DNA of 53,850 nt from Carex sylvatica (lineage: Eukaryota; Streptophyta; Magnoliopsida; Poales; Cyperaceae). The translations under genes were made by a program, and so were the position numbers. The notes below the pieces were generated by a model that was given only the letters and a program-made list of their open reading frames with translations, was not told where the DNA came from and did no database searches. The DNA is taken from assembly GCA_964058845.1 (NCBI GenBank), contig CAXKVR010000479.1, forward strand, positions 1 through 53,850. Reading direction: 5' to 3'. Positions 20,836 through 32,057 of the stretch are shown in pieces (position 1 is the stretch's first letter; each line of letters begins with the position of its first letter).

Positions 20836-23800
20836 TTAAGCCTCGACCTCAGTCACCACCTCCTCTTCAGATTCTCTCTCATCTGGCAAATCGCTCTGAA
20901 AATCATTCTTGTGAAGTTCCTTTTGTAACATCTCTCTTAGTTTCATTATAAGCTCCTCCCTCACATCTTCATTCTCATGGAAGTACCGTTTAATTGCATC
21001 TTTGCCATTGAACTTATGACCGCCTATGGAATAGTATGAACCACCAGCTTTCGTTATCAAATTATGTTTAGAACCCAGATCTATTACCTCTGAGTCACGG
21101 CTTATTCCCTTCCCAAACTCAAGCTCAAGTTGTATGGTCTTGAAAGGAGGTGCGTGCTTGTTTTTCACGATTTTCACTTGAATTTGTCTCCCTACTACCT
21201 GTCAATAATTACATTAGCTTTGCTCTCTCAAGTATTAACTTCTTGTAAGCAAATTTTTCTCTTGTTTTGGCTATCTGATGGCTTCATTATTTACGATGTC
21301 ACATTTTAAGGCTATGTAACTGACATACTGAACTGACACGGTGACACCTATATAAGCCAAACCAAAGTTCTTCCTAGGCAAATTTACCTGAAAGTGCAAA
21401 AGAGATAGAACTATCTCACCTCTTCGCCTTTTTTTATGAAGCCAACTGGTCTGGTGTTGAGTCGAACAGATGCATAGAATTTCAAGGCATTACCACCACA
21501 AGTTACTTCAGTTGGAGCTCCGAATCCACCAAATGTATTCAGCTTGGCTCTTACCTGTTGACAAAATCAAGAGAAACTGACTCCAGATTCTGCAAGTAGA
21601 TAAACTTGATCCTTCTTTTTTTTCGTGACATGAAGGTAGAGCGGTTGTATTCAATTTACACAGCTTTTCCTTGAACCAAACAATAGAAGTACCAAGAATA
21701 TACAATCACCAACAAATATAACCCTGCTTTGGACTGTGTTGTAATGGCAGAGTGTTTTTTCTTCATCTTTAATTACAGTTAAAGCCTCAACTGCAGTATC
21801 TAAATTCCATCTATGGATTATACTAGCTCAATTCCATCACTACCTGAGATGACAATACGAAAATACCTGATTGACGAATATTAGGATAGTCTGAGAGCAA
21901 GAAAGAGAGTGGCTCAATTTGCGAAGAGCTTGACTCATGAGCCTGGCTTGAAGAGCAATGTGTGCATCTCCTACCTCACCATCTAGTTCACTTTTTGGTA
22001 CCAGTGCTGCCACCTAAAATGCACAAAATGCATGAACAAATATATTTACAGGAGACTCGCTATAGAAAAATAAATTCACAACTCGTTCTTATTATCACAA
22101 TAACATTTGCTTTTGTTATGGAAGTTGCAACCAAAATTCACAAGGCACGAGGGACATTTTGGTGGGTTCAACTCACACTTTCTATGGACCAAATTATAGT
22201 TACACCTATTATCTTATTATTGGGGTTCTTCATATTCTCTTGAAGGTCCTCATCAGAAGGGTAAAAAAGCCATCTTGAATTTAAAAAGAGTTTTAGATGA
22301 ACTTATATGCAGATTATAACTAAAAATTTACTTGGTACAATTTCCTAACTAAAGGTATCTACAAGTTGCATCTTTGGAACTGGGACATAATGTAACTGCA
22401 ACCCGAACCCAAAAGCACACAACAAGAAAGAAAAGGAAAACAAGAAACGAGTATGTACCTACACTATCGACAACGACAACATCAACTGAGCCACTACGAA
22501 CCAAGATCTCAACGAGGCCGAGTGCGTGCTCGCCACAGTCAGGCTGTGAGAGAAGCATGTTTTCAGTTCGCACTCCTATAGCCTCAGCAAATGCAGGGTC
22601 CAGTGCATGCTCTGCATCAATATATGCACAGTAACCTACAATCCAATGGAACGACAGTAAAACTATCAGAGTATATAAACTGAATGATCCCTAGCATCAT
22701 ACATTCCAAATTTCTGCGCTTACAATGCCCCTTTATCCAATTTTGCTATATCCAAACCTTTTGGCAATATACTACAGAATGTAGTCCTGTTTCTGTTCAA
22801 CATTTTTTTTTTCAAGCAAGGATTGAGCAAATTGGTACAAGATGAAATTCCTTGGGGCCATGATGAGACCAATATGGGTAATTTACAGACATAATGGAGT
22901 TAAGAAGAAAGAATTGAAAAAAAAATCTGCGGATTTTGCGTGTATAACAATACTTAACCCCAATTGAAAATTCTGATCACGTAATCTGGTACTGTGCTGG
23001 TAGGGCTTAATACATGTGCACATGCCCCTTGAAATATCAGTTCACTGCTAAAATAGCAATAACTGTTATGAGCTTCTAGCCTCAAAGCCTGGTTTAAAAC
23101 ACTCTCAACAGCTGGCCCTGTCATTTTTCTTAATCAAATGTAAAAATAAAATCTTATTCTTACCACCATTTTTCTGTGCCTCAGCAATCACATGAAGTGC
23201 AAGGGTGGTTTTGCCAGATGCTTCAGGTCCATATATCTCCACAACCCTTCCCTGACATAAGGGGTTAAGAAATTCAACTGATTAAATTCTTCAAATCAAG
23301 AATGATTATTTTATTCTGTTTAACATCACAAATAACAAGGTACTTCATGAAAGGGAAAATATATGTACTTGTAAAAGTACAAACATAAGCAGAGAGGAAT
23401 AAACATCCTAATATTTTGCTACAATTTATTGAGGAATTATGGGCCACAATTAAACTGAGGGATTATGGCCTGCAAATAAGCCTCAACTTTGATGCAAATT
23501 TGCTCCAGTCATTCTGAATTGCAGAGAACACCAACAAATGCACCAAAAGTGAGAAACAAAAATGGTGTAAATTTGGTCAAGCGGGAACTTAAACAGGTAC
23601 GAGTACCACTTGATCACAAGACCAACCAATTCCTTGGCTTACTTACAGAAACAGAAACAATCTTTGAAACAAAGCCTGCATGAACCCTCAATTGTGCAAC
23701 TAAGTCTCGATATAATCCAGTATATCCTACCTTAGCTGTCAGAAATCATGCTGATTAGATTTAACCATTTATTGAATCTTGTTACATTCTAAACAATAGA

Positions 23801-24574
23801 CAGGCCAAAAAGAAAAATAAGTTGGCCAAACTGGTATACTTGACAAGAAAAAGGTACAAAGGACCCAAATGCCAATAGTATCACTTGCTTAAATGACTAA
23901 AAGAACCTTTGGAAGGCCACCAATACCCAGAGCATGATCAAGAGTAAAAGAGCCGGTGGATATTACCGGCACCTCTCTGAAGTCATGTATTCGGTTGAGC
24001 CACATAATAGACCCTTTCCCAAAAGCAGCTTCGATCTGATCCAATGCTTGTTGTAGTGCCAAGTCTTTCCTTGAAAGTGACGCCTTATCAGACTCAGATT
24101 CACTCTCATCAGACATCTTCTTTCCCCTTCCTGGCAAAAAGAAAAGGAAAGGATACTTCTTATTTTTATCAATCTTATACTCTTGGTTGCAACTCTTATA
24201 CATAAAATACAAAGAGAATGATGCAGTGAAGATACCTTTAGTACTGAAGAAGTAAAATTGGGGTTCATAACATGGCTGGATCCATGGAGGACAAAACTGC
24301 TAAGAATTTAACAAACCATGTAAAATTGTAAATATCCAATTTTGTGAATTTAACAAGTGTGACAATTTTCCAAACATCTCCCATTGCTAATTCTCTTCAG
24401 TTCCCCTATCTACTCTTCAAAAAATAATTCATTCACTAAATTCCAAGCACCGGCAGTTACTTAGCCACTCAAGGTGTGTCAGCGTGTGCGAGAGAGAGAG
24501 AGAGAGAGAACCAGAGGACGGGAGAAGAGAGGCCTATGGACAAACGTGCTTCTAAGAAACCTGATCAAGGCCAT
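20836..24574 (-). CDS. RECA3: RecA homolog, mitochondrial RECA3 type, seven exons
   Basis: Bacterial-type RecA strand-exchange ATPase, here with a mitochondrial-looking leader ([18 protein letters not shown]: basic, no acids), so probably acting in mitochondrial DNA recombination and genome stability. Exons on the minus strand: 24574-24520, 24130-23907, 23251-23164, 22635-22463, 22013-21867, 21554-21420, 21198-20836, giving 394 residues (about 389 in Arabidopsis RECA3). Visible motifs: [34 protein letters not shown], Walker A GPEASGKT (about 101-108), [19 protein letters not shown], Walker B VVVVDS (about 175-180), the [23 protein letters not shown]-binding loop, and [11 protein letters not shown]. 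The tail is acidic (ERESEEEVV), as in RECA3. All junctions from exon 2 on keep phase. The exon 1 donor (C/GTCCTC at 24520) is weak and lies beside a GA microsatellite, so that border is uncertain. It is head to head with RPS19. Confidence 0.92.
24488..24509. repeat. GA microsatellite in RECA3 intron 1
   Basis: About eleven GA dinucleotides (CT on the RECA3 strand) a few bases downstream of the proposed RECA3 exon 1 donor. As a pyrimidine tract in the transcript it could affect splice choice, but nothing here shows that. Confidence 0.8.
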
Positions 24575-24928
24575 GGCCGGAATTGGAAGCTTGACCTCTG
24601 ATCTCTACCTAGTAACCGAGTTGCGCTGCGCACTTCAAAGTGTCCAGGAGTGTCGAGCCTCATCAAAGAAAGAATAGAGAAGGAAGTTGGAAGCCCGCTA
24701 ACTCCTAATTAAAAAACCATGCGTTTCAGATCCAGGATATTAGTGAAAAAAATGGGGCCCATGGGCCTGACTTCTGAAAGTATAAAAATAAAAATATAAA
24801 GGCCCACGTCAAGAAGTTACATCCGGACCGTCCCCATAATAAATAAAAGGGAAAGACGATCCTATTTGCGAACCCTCAAAAACCCTAGCACCGTGCGCGC
24901 CGTTTCTCCTCAGCATCCGTCATTCGCC
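24575..24928. promoter_or_regulatory. Shared bidirectional promoter of RECA3 and RPS19
   Basis: Only 354 bases separate the two divergent start codons, including both 5' leaders. The centre holds GGGGCCCATGGGCCT (24754-24768), which contains site II-like TGGGCC in both orientations, and another GGCCCA at 24801-24806. A telo-box AAACCCTAG lies at about 24880-24888, close to the RPS19 start. Site II plus telo-box is the known arrangement for plant ribosomal protein genes. An upstream out-of-frame ATG in the RECA3 leader (about 24663) could act as a uORF. Confidence 0.7.
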
Positions 24929-26725
24929 ATGGCCATGGAGACGGGAAGAACGGTGAAGGATGTTTCTCCGCATGAGTTTGTCAAGGCATACGCTGCTCAT
25001 CTCAAGCGCTCTGGAAAGGTTTGATTGCTCGAATTAATTTTTCGATTTTCTGGAAGAATAACCTAGAATTTGCGCATACAATTTGTCTATTGGTTCTTCA
25101 CTTTCTATCGATTTCATGGAGATAGACTTGCGGTGGAACTTGTATTATAACTTCAGATCGACTCTACTTGTGACTAGATTTGCGGAGCATTTTAGGTTCC
25201 AGTCGTTGCTGTTGATGTAATTAGGCATAATCTGATCTCTCCTAAACATTTAAGTAAATTATATTTTCTAATTGCTTTACTAGTACCATTCCAGGCGTTT
25301 AGCATTAGTTATTTAGGGCTAATAATTTTCTGTCATTTTTTAAGGATTGCTTGATCTACTTGTGACATCTGGATATAGTTATTAGATTATCCATTGTCTG
25401 TTAAGTTACTTCAGATAGGATTCTAAACTTTGCTGTAGCTAAATGCTAATAGATCAGGGAATGCACTTTCCACTGTTTTCTATTTTTTGAACAACTACCG
25501 CCTTCATGCATTTTCCCCCTGGTTTCTCATAGTTGAACTCTAAAGATATTCTACGTTCATTTCTGAAATTTGTTTTAAACTTAATATATGTAAAAACAAC
25601 ACCTTGTACTTTTCTAAATTGCTGAACTAAATTCTCTCTAAAATGTTCAATGCAGAAAATAATAAATCCCTACCTTCAATATTGAAAATATGCCCTGTGT
25701 GTTGAGTTGTAATCAAATTTTGTTGATTGTTGTTCCAATTTGTATAGTACCCAGAAATTAAACTTAATTGTTTCGATTGTTTACAATTGAAAATTTGGAA
25801 ATTTATACTATCTATTTCGAAACAGATGGAGCTGCCTCACTGGACTGACATTGTGAAGACTGCTCGTTTCAAGGAGCTTGCGCCCTATGACCCCGACTGG
25901 TACTACATCAGAGCTGGTAGATTACTTATCCTTTATTTTTTGAAGTCATACTCTTCTTCTCATGGATTCATCATTATCTGTAATTGTAAACGAGTAATTA
26001 AAAATCTATTTATTTTTTTCTATAGCATCAATGGCAAGAAAGATTTACCTTAGGAATGGCATTGGTGTGGGTGGCTTCCAGAAGATATATGGAGGCCGTA
26101 GAAGGAATGGTGCTGCTCCTCCACACTTTTGCAAGAGCAGTGGGGCTGTTGCTCGCCACATCCTTCAGCAGTTGAAGGATATGGACATCATCGACATTGA
26201 TCCCAAGGGGTAAGCATTTCTTACTTTTTTTCAGGAAATATATATTATATATTCTATAAAGTTCTGGTGGGAACATCCCTACAAATTTTGCATACTAGAT
26301 ACGCTTTTGGTAAATGCATCCTAATGGGTATCTGCAGATTTTATATTCTCTGAAGAATGAGACCTCCGATGTTGGATTCCAGAAATACTAGTTAGAAGTG
26401 TTCATTGAGAATAATAAAAAAGATTGTTTGATTTGCATGAATTAAGCCATACCCTTAATCCAACAAAATTATAAAATTCTCCACTTATAATATTTGTATA
26501 TAGTCTCCCAACCATTTTGCAAATTGTGTTAACATCATAACTTGAAACCTTGACTAGTTGAATTTCAATTTGGGTGTATTATAATTCTATTTGTTGCTCC
26601 TTTGTTGTAATGTTAGTGGGGCAAGTAAGCATTTTTTTTTTCCAAATTTCAGTGGAAGGATGCTTACTTCACAGGGCCGGCGTGATCTGGATCAAGTTGC
26701 TGGTCGTGTCCCTGTTGTCGCCTAA
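24929..26725 (+). CDS. RPS19: Cytosolic 40S ribosomal protein S19 (eS19), four exons
   Basis: Component of the small subunit head of cytosolic ribosomes, needed for 18S rRNA maturation. Exons 24929-25018, 25826-25916, 26026-26209 and 26653-26725 give 145 residues, the normal family length, with all GT/AG borders in phase. Recognisable stretches: [70 protein letters not shown] and [14 protein letters not shown]. Two in-frame ATGs (24929 and 24935) begin the frame; I take the first. The last exon is the breakpoint of the tandem duplication: its final ~38 bases plus the 3' UTR recur at 35332 and 38875. It shares a promoter with RECA3. Confidence 0.97.
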
Positions 26726-27713
26726 ATTAGACTCTGAGAACTTGATATCTTATATTAGTTTCCTTAGAGAGAATTTGTGTTTTTTTTTTTATTTTGCTTT
26801 GAGTGATGCAGACTCTGTTGAGTGTGTTGCTTCATTTTTGCAGTTGTGGATTCTTTGTTTAACGCCAAAGTTTTTGTTTCTCAGATGCTATCATCATGAT
26901 TGTATGGTTACTTTGGTATTCACCATGTTCTCATAATTACATTTTTAAGTCTCTGTATTTGGTTTTGGGCGGCCAGATTTGTACAAAAAAAATGTACTTA
27001 ACCGCTCTTGCATAGGGGTTTGCTAATGGGTACGGGCCGGGCGGGTAGGGTACACCCAGGGTCGGGTACGGGTATCACGGGTATACGGGTACCACGGGTA
27101 TTTTTTTCAAAGCCCGTTCTCTACCTGTGCCTGTGGTACCCTTGACGAGCAGGGCGGCACGGGTAGGGTACTCGGTCTGAGTTTTTTTTTTTTTTTTTCT
27201 GTTTTTTTTTTTCTGTTATTTTTTTATAGTATTGTACGAATATCATTATGTGTTTATAATTCGATTTTTAAAATCAAAATAGTTCAATATCAAATAGTGT
27301 ATATAAATAAATAAAATTTGTAACTTATATATAAAAATTATTCATGCGAAAAGTTGTATATTTATTCGGCTAAATACAAATGTATTTATTTATTTCTTTA
27401 CATCAGTCATTTTATTTTATTTTCAAATTTTTATTCTAATTATATAGTTTCATAATTTATTTATATCTATAATATATTTTATAAACATTAATTTATTTTT
27501 AATAGGTTACATAAAATATAAATCAAAAATATAATTAAATTCGAAACTTTAAAAGAATAAAATAAAAATAAATTTTTTCTTAAATCAATTACTTTAAAAA
27601 TAATTATGAATTATTTTAAAATAATAGATTAAAAAATAAAAATTATCATCCTTAATTTTGGACTTGGGACCGACTATGTAAAATAACATATGTAGAGTTC
27701 TAACTTTTTAAAA

Positions 27714-27825
27714 AACAGAAATTAAAATACAGAAATTAAAAAACAGAAATTAAAAAACAGAATTTAAAAAACAGAAATTAAAAAACAGAAATTAAAAAAC
27801 AGAATTTAAAAAACAGAAATTAAAA
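27714..27825. repeat. Short tandem repeat, AAAACAGAAATT type
   Basis: About nine copies of a 12-13 bp unit (AAAACAGAAATT or AAAACAGAATTT) inside the hAT element, directly left of the longer array. Confidence 0.85.
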
Positions 27826-28700
27826 ACAAATATAATCACTTCACATATTCAAATCTATAAAACTAACATATTTTAAAAAATCTATGAAAAATAAATCCGA
27901 ATTTTGAAAAATAAATCTAACCTATTCAAAACAAATATAATCACTTCACATATTCAAATCTATAAAACTAACCTATTTTAAGAAACCTATTAAAAATAAA
28001 TTCGAATTTTGAAAAATAAATCTAACCTATTAAAAACAAATATAATCACTTCACATATTCAAATCTATAAAACTAACATATTTTAAAAAACCTATTAAAA
28101 ATAAATCCGAATTTTGAAAAATAAATCTAACATATTAAAAACAAATATAATCACTTCACATATTCAAATCTATAAAACTAACCTATTTTAAAAAACCTAT
28201 TAAAAATAAATCCGAATTTTGAAAAATAAATCCGAATTTTGAAAAATAAATCTAACCTATTAAAAACAAATATAATCACTTCACATATTCAAATCTATAA
28301 AACTAACCTATTTTAAAAAATCTATTAAAAATAAATCTAACCTATTAAAAACAAATATAATCACTTCACATATTCAAATCTATAAAACTAACCTATTTTA
28401 AAAAAACTATTAAAAATAAATCCGAATTTTGAAAAATAAATCTAACCTATTCAAAACAAATATAATCACTTCACATATTCAAAAAAATAAAACTAACCTA
28501 TTTTAAAAAACCTATTAAAAATAAATCCGAATTTTGAAAAATAAATCTAACATATTCAAAACAAATCTAATTATTTCACATATTCAAAAAAATAAAACTA
28601 ACCAATTTTTTCCACATATTAAAAATAAATCTAACAATTTGAAAAATAAAATCTAATATATTCAAAACAAATATAATTACTTGACATATTCAAATATAAC
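27826..28700. repeat. AT-rich tandem array, period about 105 bp, inside hAT
   Basis: About nine copies of a unit containing ACAAATATAATCACTTCACA, TATTCAAATCTATAAAACTA, ACCTATTTTAAAAAACCTAT and AAATCCGAATTTTGAAAAAT. Starts are near 27826, 27931, 28036, 28141, 28267, 28351, 28456, 28560 and 28667. The outer right copies are the most diverged. Non-coding. Confidence 0.88.
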
Positions 28701-29450
28701 ATAAACTAAATAAATCTAACAAATCTAATTACTTAATAAATTTAACAAATCTAACAAATGACAAATTTAATTACTTAATATTCAATAAATCTAGCATAAA
28801 CTAAATGTACTCTATAAAAATAAATTAATCTAAAATGAAATAAATGTTACCTTTAAATCTCGCGAAATTTTTTTGAGGGAGGTGCCGAACTTCGTAATTT
28901 CGATATCTTCGTAATTTCATTTGCGGATTTGTATAATGAATTAAATTTACAACTATATTTTTTTTTAAACAATAAATTAAAAAATTGTGAATAATTAAAT
29001 TTGAGAATTGAGATTGAGAGAATGAGAGATGAGAGAATGAGAGTTAATTTTTTGAGAGGAAGAGGGGGTATTTAAAGAAAATATTGGGAGGGAATAAATT
29101 TGAAAAAAAAAAAAATCAACGGGACGGTGGGTCCGACCGGTCGGATTTGATTAGACCGGTCCGGGCCCGGTTGAACCGACGGCAAATTCAAAATTTCAAA
29201 AAAATTTGAATTTTTAACGGGTCGGGTACGGGTACAGGTCGGGCGCCGGGTCGGGTCGAGCGGGTACGGGCGTAATTCGGGCCGGATTTGCCCGGGTATT
29301 GAACCAAATAACCGTACCCTACCCATTTTATGCCCGTACCCGTTTACCCGACCAAAACCCGGGCTCGGGCACGAGTACCCCGGGTACCGGGCACGGACGG
29401 GTCGGATACGGGCCGCCCGACCCGGGTTTTTGCAACCCTCTACTCTTGCA

Positions 29451-30450
29451 TAAGAAATATTTTGAATCTCTTAAACATTTGCAGCTTCAGTTTACATGTA
29501 AGCAGTATTTCTTATTGTGAGGGAATCAGACTGAGACCAAAGTTCTCAATAGTAACAAAACCAGAAAGACTTGACCTTTCATTTGTAAAGTGAACAGCAT
29601 AAAAACTTAAAATCAATTACAGATAGCACACTCGTTGAAATGACCAAGAACAGTAAGGTTTCATAATCATAACTAGTATATATTGTCAATCCGGCATATT
29701 GTGAGACCATTCCAAAAAAGTAAACCGTATTTACTGTGTTGTCTATTTTGAGTCTGGTAATCTGGTTTGATTTTGTTTGGTTCAATGATGACGTGCTTCT
29801 CTTCCGGTAATGACACCTTCCTTTGCATCGCAGAAAAAGTCAAAACGTAGTCTAATCAAACAAACGGTTCTTAATAACTGAAATCTAATAAAACAAACGG
29901 TTCTTAATAACTCAAAATATCGCACAAAAGTCAAAATTGTAGTCTTATTAAACAAACGGTTCTTAATAACTGAAATCTAATAAAACAAACGGTTCTTAAT
30001 AACTCAAAATATCGCACAAAAGTCAAAATTGTAGTCTTATTAAACAAACGGTTCTTAATAACTCAAAACGTAATTTTTTCTCGGGTAATGTATGGTAGAG
30101 AATTTGGAGTAACATAAAAATAAATTTTAATTATCGAACAATCTTAATTTAAACAGTTGATAACGTTAATGCAATGTAATAGCAATATTTATCAGTCTCG
30201 CAGTTGTTGGTCTTGTACTGTTGATTCTTAGCCAAGTCCAAGAATATCGGCAGCACATAACTTCTGACTAGTGACTGCGGACTTGTTATTTTTCAGATTT
30301 AAGCCGGTTGCCTCAAATAGACCATTGAAAAAGAGAGTAAATAAATAGCGCCACACTCATATTGGAAAAGCAAATCTACAACTGCTTCTGACGCATAAAG
30401 CCAGAGAAACAAAACACCAACTTTTCGGTTAAATCTTCTGCCTTTTCTCA
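29451..30450 (+). promoter_or_regulatory. RPS19-derived spacer and HHP copy 1 promoter
   Basis: Continues the RPS19 downstream region (homologous to 35655-36632 in unit 2) and leads into the HHP copy 1 start codon. The most regular feature is the AACGGTT repeat block at 29840-30068. The leader before the ATG (CAGATTTAAGCC onward, about 30294) matches that of copies 2 and 3. No clear TATA box next to a transcription start could be fixed. Confidence 0.5.
29840..30068. repeat. AACAAACGGTTCTTAATAAC repeat, five copies (HHP copy 1 promoter)
   Basis: Five copies of AACAAACGGTTCTTAATAAC occur near 29858, 29893, 29950, 29985 and 30044, in two larger duplicated blocks separated by AAAATATCGCACAAAAGTC. 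Unit 2 has three copies and unit 3 has one. The core AACGG matches plant MYB-type (MSA-like) sites, so the block may be a regulatory repeat; that role is inference. Confidence 0.8.
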
Positions 30451-31631
30451 ATGGAAACCGTTGCAACACTGGAGAAAACAACAATTTTGCTTAATCCCTT
30501 GATAGAAAAAGAGGAGGTCAAAAGGGAGGAGGAGCGCTCATGCAGTCATCAACACAAGCAGAAGCTGAGTTTGGTGAGTTACGAATGCTTGCCGGAGTTC
30601 CTCAAGCACAATGAGTTTGTAATCGACTATTACCGATCGGAGTGGCCGCTAAAGGATGCATTCTTAAGTCTGTTTGCGGTTCACAACGAGACTTTGAACA
30701 TCTGGACGTAAGTGCCCATAGATGGCTAATCATATTTTTGTTTTTTCATTTATGGCTACTATATATTCAAGTAATTGGAATGTAAACACAATCTAATTAA
30801 TTTGTGTTAATTAATTACAGACATTTGGTTGGGTTCTTCTTTTTCCTCTCTCTCACCCTCAGCGCAATTACAATGGACCCTATGAATGCTAACGCCATGA
30901 AGGCCACATCACAACAACCGGCCAACTCGACCAACACTTTCCTGCATACTAACAATGGAGTGGCATCAATTCAACTGCTGATGGATGCGGCCACTGCCGA
31001 CATGGGCCCGGCAACTGAGCTTGTTGCGAATATTTCTCGGTGGCCCTTCTATGCATACCTTTGTGGGGCCATGTTCTGCCTTCTAATGAGCAGCACATGC
31101 CACCTTTTCTCATGCCACTCTAAGCACACATCATACGTTATGCTTCGCCTCGACTATGCTGGCATCACCTCCCTCATAGTCACCTCATTTTATCCTCTTG
31201 TGTACTACTCATTCGCTTGTTCCCCATTCTTCCAAAGCCTATATATTACATCAATAACGGTATTTGGAGTCGCCGCCGTAATGGTATCTCTATTCCCGGC
31301 ATTTGAGAAACCTGAACTGAGGTGGGTCCGTGCTGGTCTATTCGCCAGCATGGGTCTGTCAGGCCTTGTACCAATAGTACACAAGACCATACTGTATGCT
31401 GACAAACCAGAGGCGTTGATCACTACTTGTTACGAGATAGTCATGGGGTTGTTTTATGCATCAGGCGTGGTGGTTTATACCACAAGGGCACCTGAGAGAT
31501 GGATGCCCGGTAAATTTGACCTTGTGGGGCAAAGCCACCAGTTGTTTCACATTCTTGTTATTGCCGGTGCTTACACACATTATCTCGCTGGTTTGGTTTA
31601 TGTCAGCTGGAGGGAGGTTCAAGGTTGCTGA
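30451..31631 (+). CDS. HHP: Heptahelical PAQR / adiponectin-receptor-like protein, copy 1
   Basis: Seven-helix membrane protein of the PAQR family, plant HHP group, related in Arabidopsis to genes responsive to hormones, sugar and osmotic stress. Exons 30451-30707 and 30821-31631 (intron GTAAGTG...TTACAG, 113 bp) give 355 residues, full length. Seen: a hydrophilic N-terminus rich in K/E, then [31 protein letters not shown], helix 1 (about 87-104), an unusually long loop (105-159), and six more hydrophobic segments. The family's metal-site pattern is intact: S176xxxH180, D197 in RLDYAG, and H325xxxH329 in GQSHQLFH. It ends WREVQGC. About six base differences from copy 2 in the coding part, so the pair is young. 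Probably functional. Confidence 0.95.
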
Positions 31632-32052
31632 ACGGGCAAGGAAAGGGTTGTATAGTTTTGTTTGATTAATTTTTCGTCCACGGAGGTTGAATTCCAACTA
31701 GTGAAAGAAAATGGTGGTCAAAGGATCACCTTCTTTGTTGTCTTATAATGATGTAATTATTTGCTGTTAATAAGTAATTTCATGTGTAGCTTTTTTTTTA
31801 TTATCCCTGATTCATGTTTCTTTTATTTTTTGGTCTAAATGTATCGTATATTTTGGTTCTTTCAGTAATAATATAGTGTATAGCACCTAAATTACTAAAA
31901 TCACTACTCTAGCTTGTACTATGATTTGAGACATTCAGCCTCTAATGCAGTTTGTGCAAGAAATGTGATTTTTAAACTCTTTATTTTCTATCTTTCTTTT
32001 CAAGAAATACTCAAAATTAACATTTAGAGCACACCTCATTATATACGTCAAT
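31632..32052 (+). other. 3' flank of HHP copy 1
   Basis: Homologous to the 3' flank of copy 2 (37812-38232), differing by scattered substitutions and a small indel (near 31910). Probably contains the 3' UTR; the poly(A) signal was not fixed. Confidence 0.6.
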
Positions 32053-32057
32053 ATAAA

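Larger units (their letters stand above)
27013..29442. mobile_element. Non-autonomous hAT element, 2,430 bp, in unit 1
   Basis: Starts TAGGGGTTTGC and ends, inverted, TAGAGGGTTGC. An exact 8-bp target duplication CTCTTGCA flanks it (27005-27012, 29443-29450). Unit 2 keeps the empty site as one CTCTTGCA in AACCGCTCTTGCATAAGAA (about 35650), which proves the insertion and its borders. The subterminal parts carry many GGGTACGGG/CCCGTACCC motifs in both orientations; the middle is an AT-rich tandem array. No transposase coding is left, so it depends on a related hAT source. It inserted after the unit 1/unit 2 duplication, or was lost precisely from unit 2. Confidence 0.94.

Noticed and set aside
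24474..24677. Plus-strand frame over the GA repeat (RERERERT)
   Set aside because: Antisense to RECA3 exon 1 and intron 1, driven by the microsatellite.
26726..26940. Open frame continuing after RPS19 (ISFLRENLCFFF...)
   Set aside because: It is the RPS19 3' UTR read in another frame. It recurs with the duplicated 3' UTR at 35376 and is not a separate gene.
27826..28700. Regularly spaced repeats resembling a CRISPR array
   Set aside because: Units are about 105 bp, contiguous and diverged, with no spacer/repeat distinction, and they lie inside a plant hAT element.
30804..30820. Upstream Met-Leu-Ile-Asn-Tyr-Arg start for HHP exon 2
   Set aside because: Those codons are the end of the intron (TTAATTACAG acceptor). 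The same intron is present in all three copies and joins in phase to exon 1.
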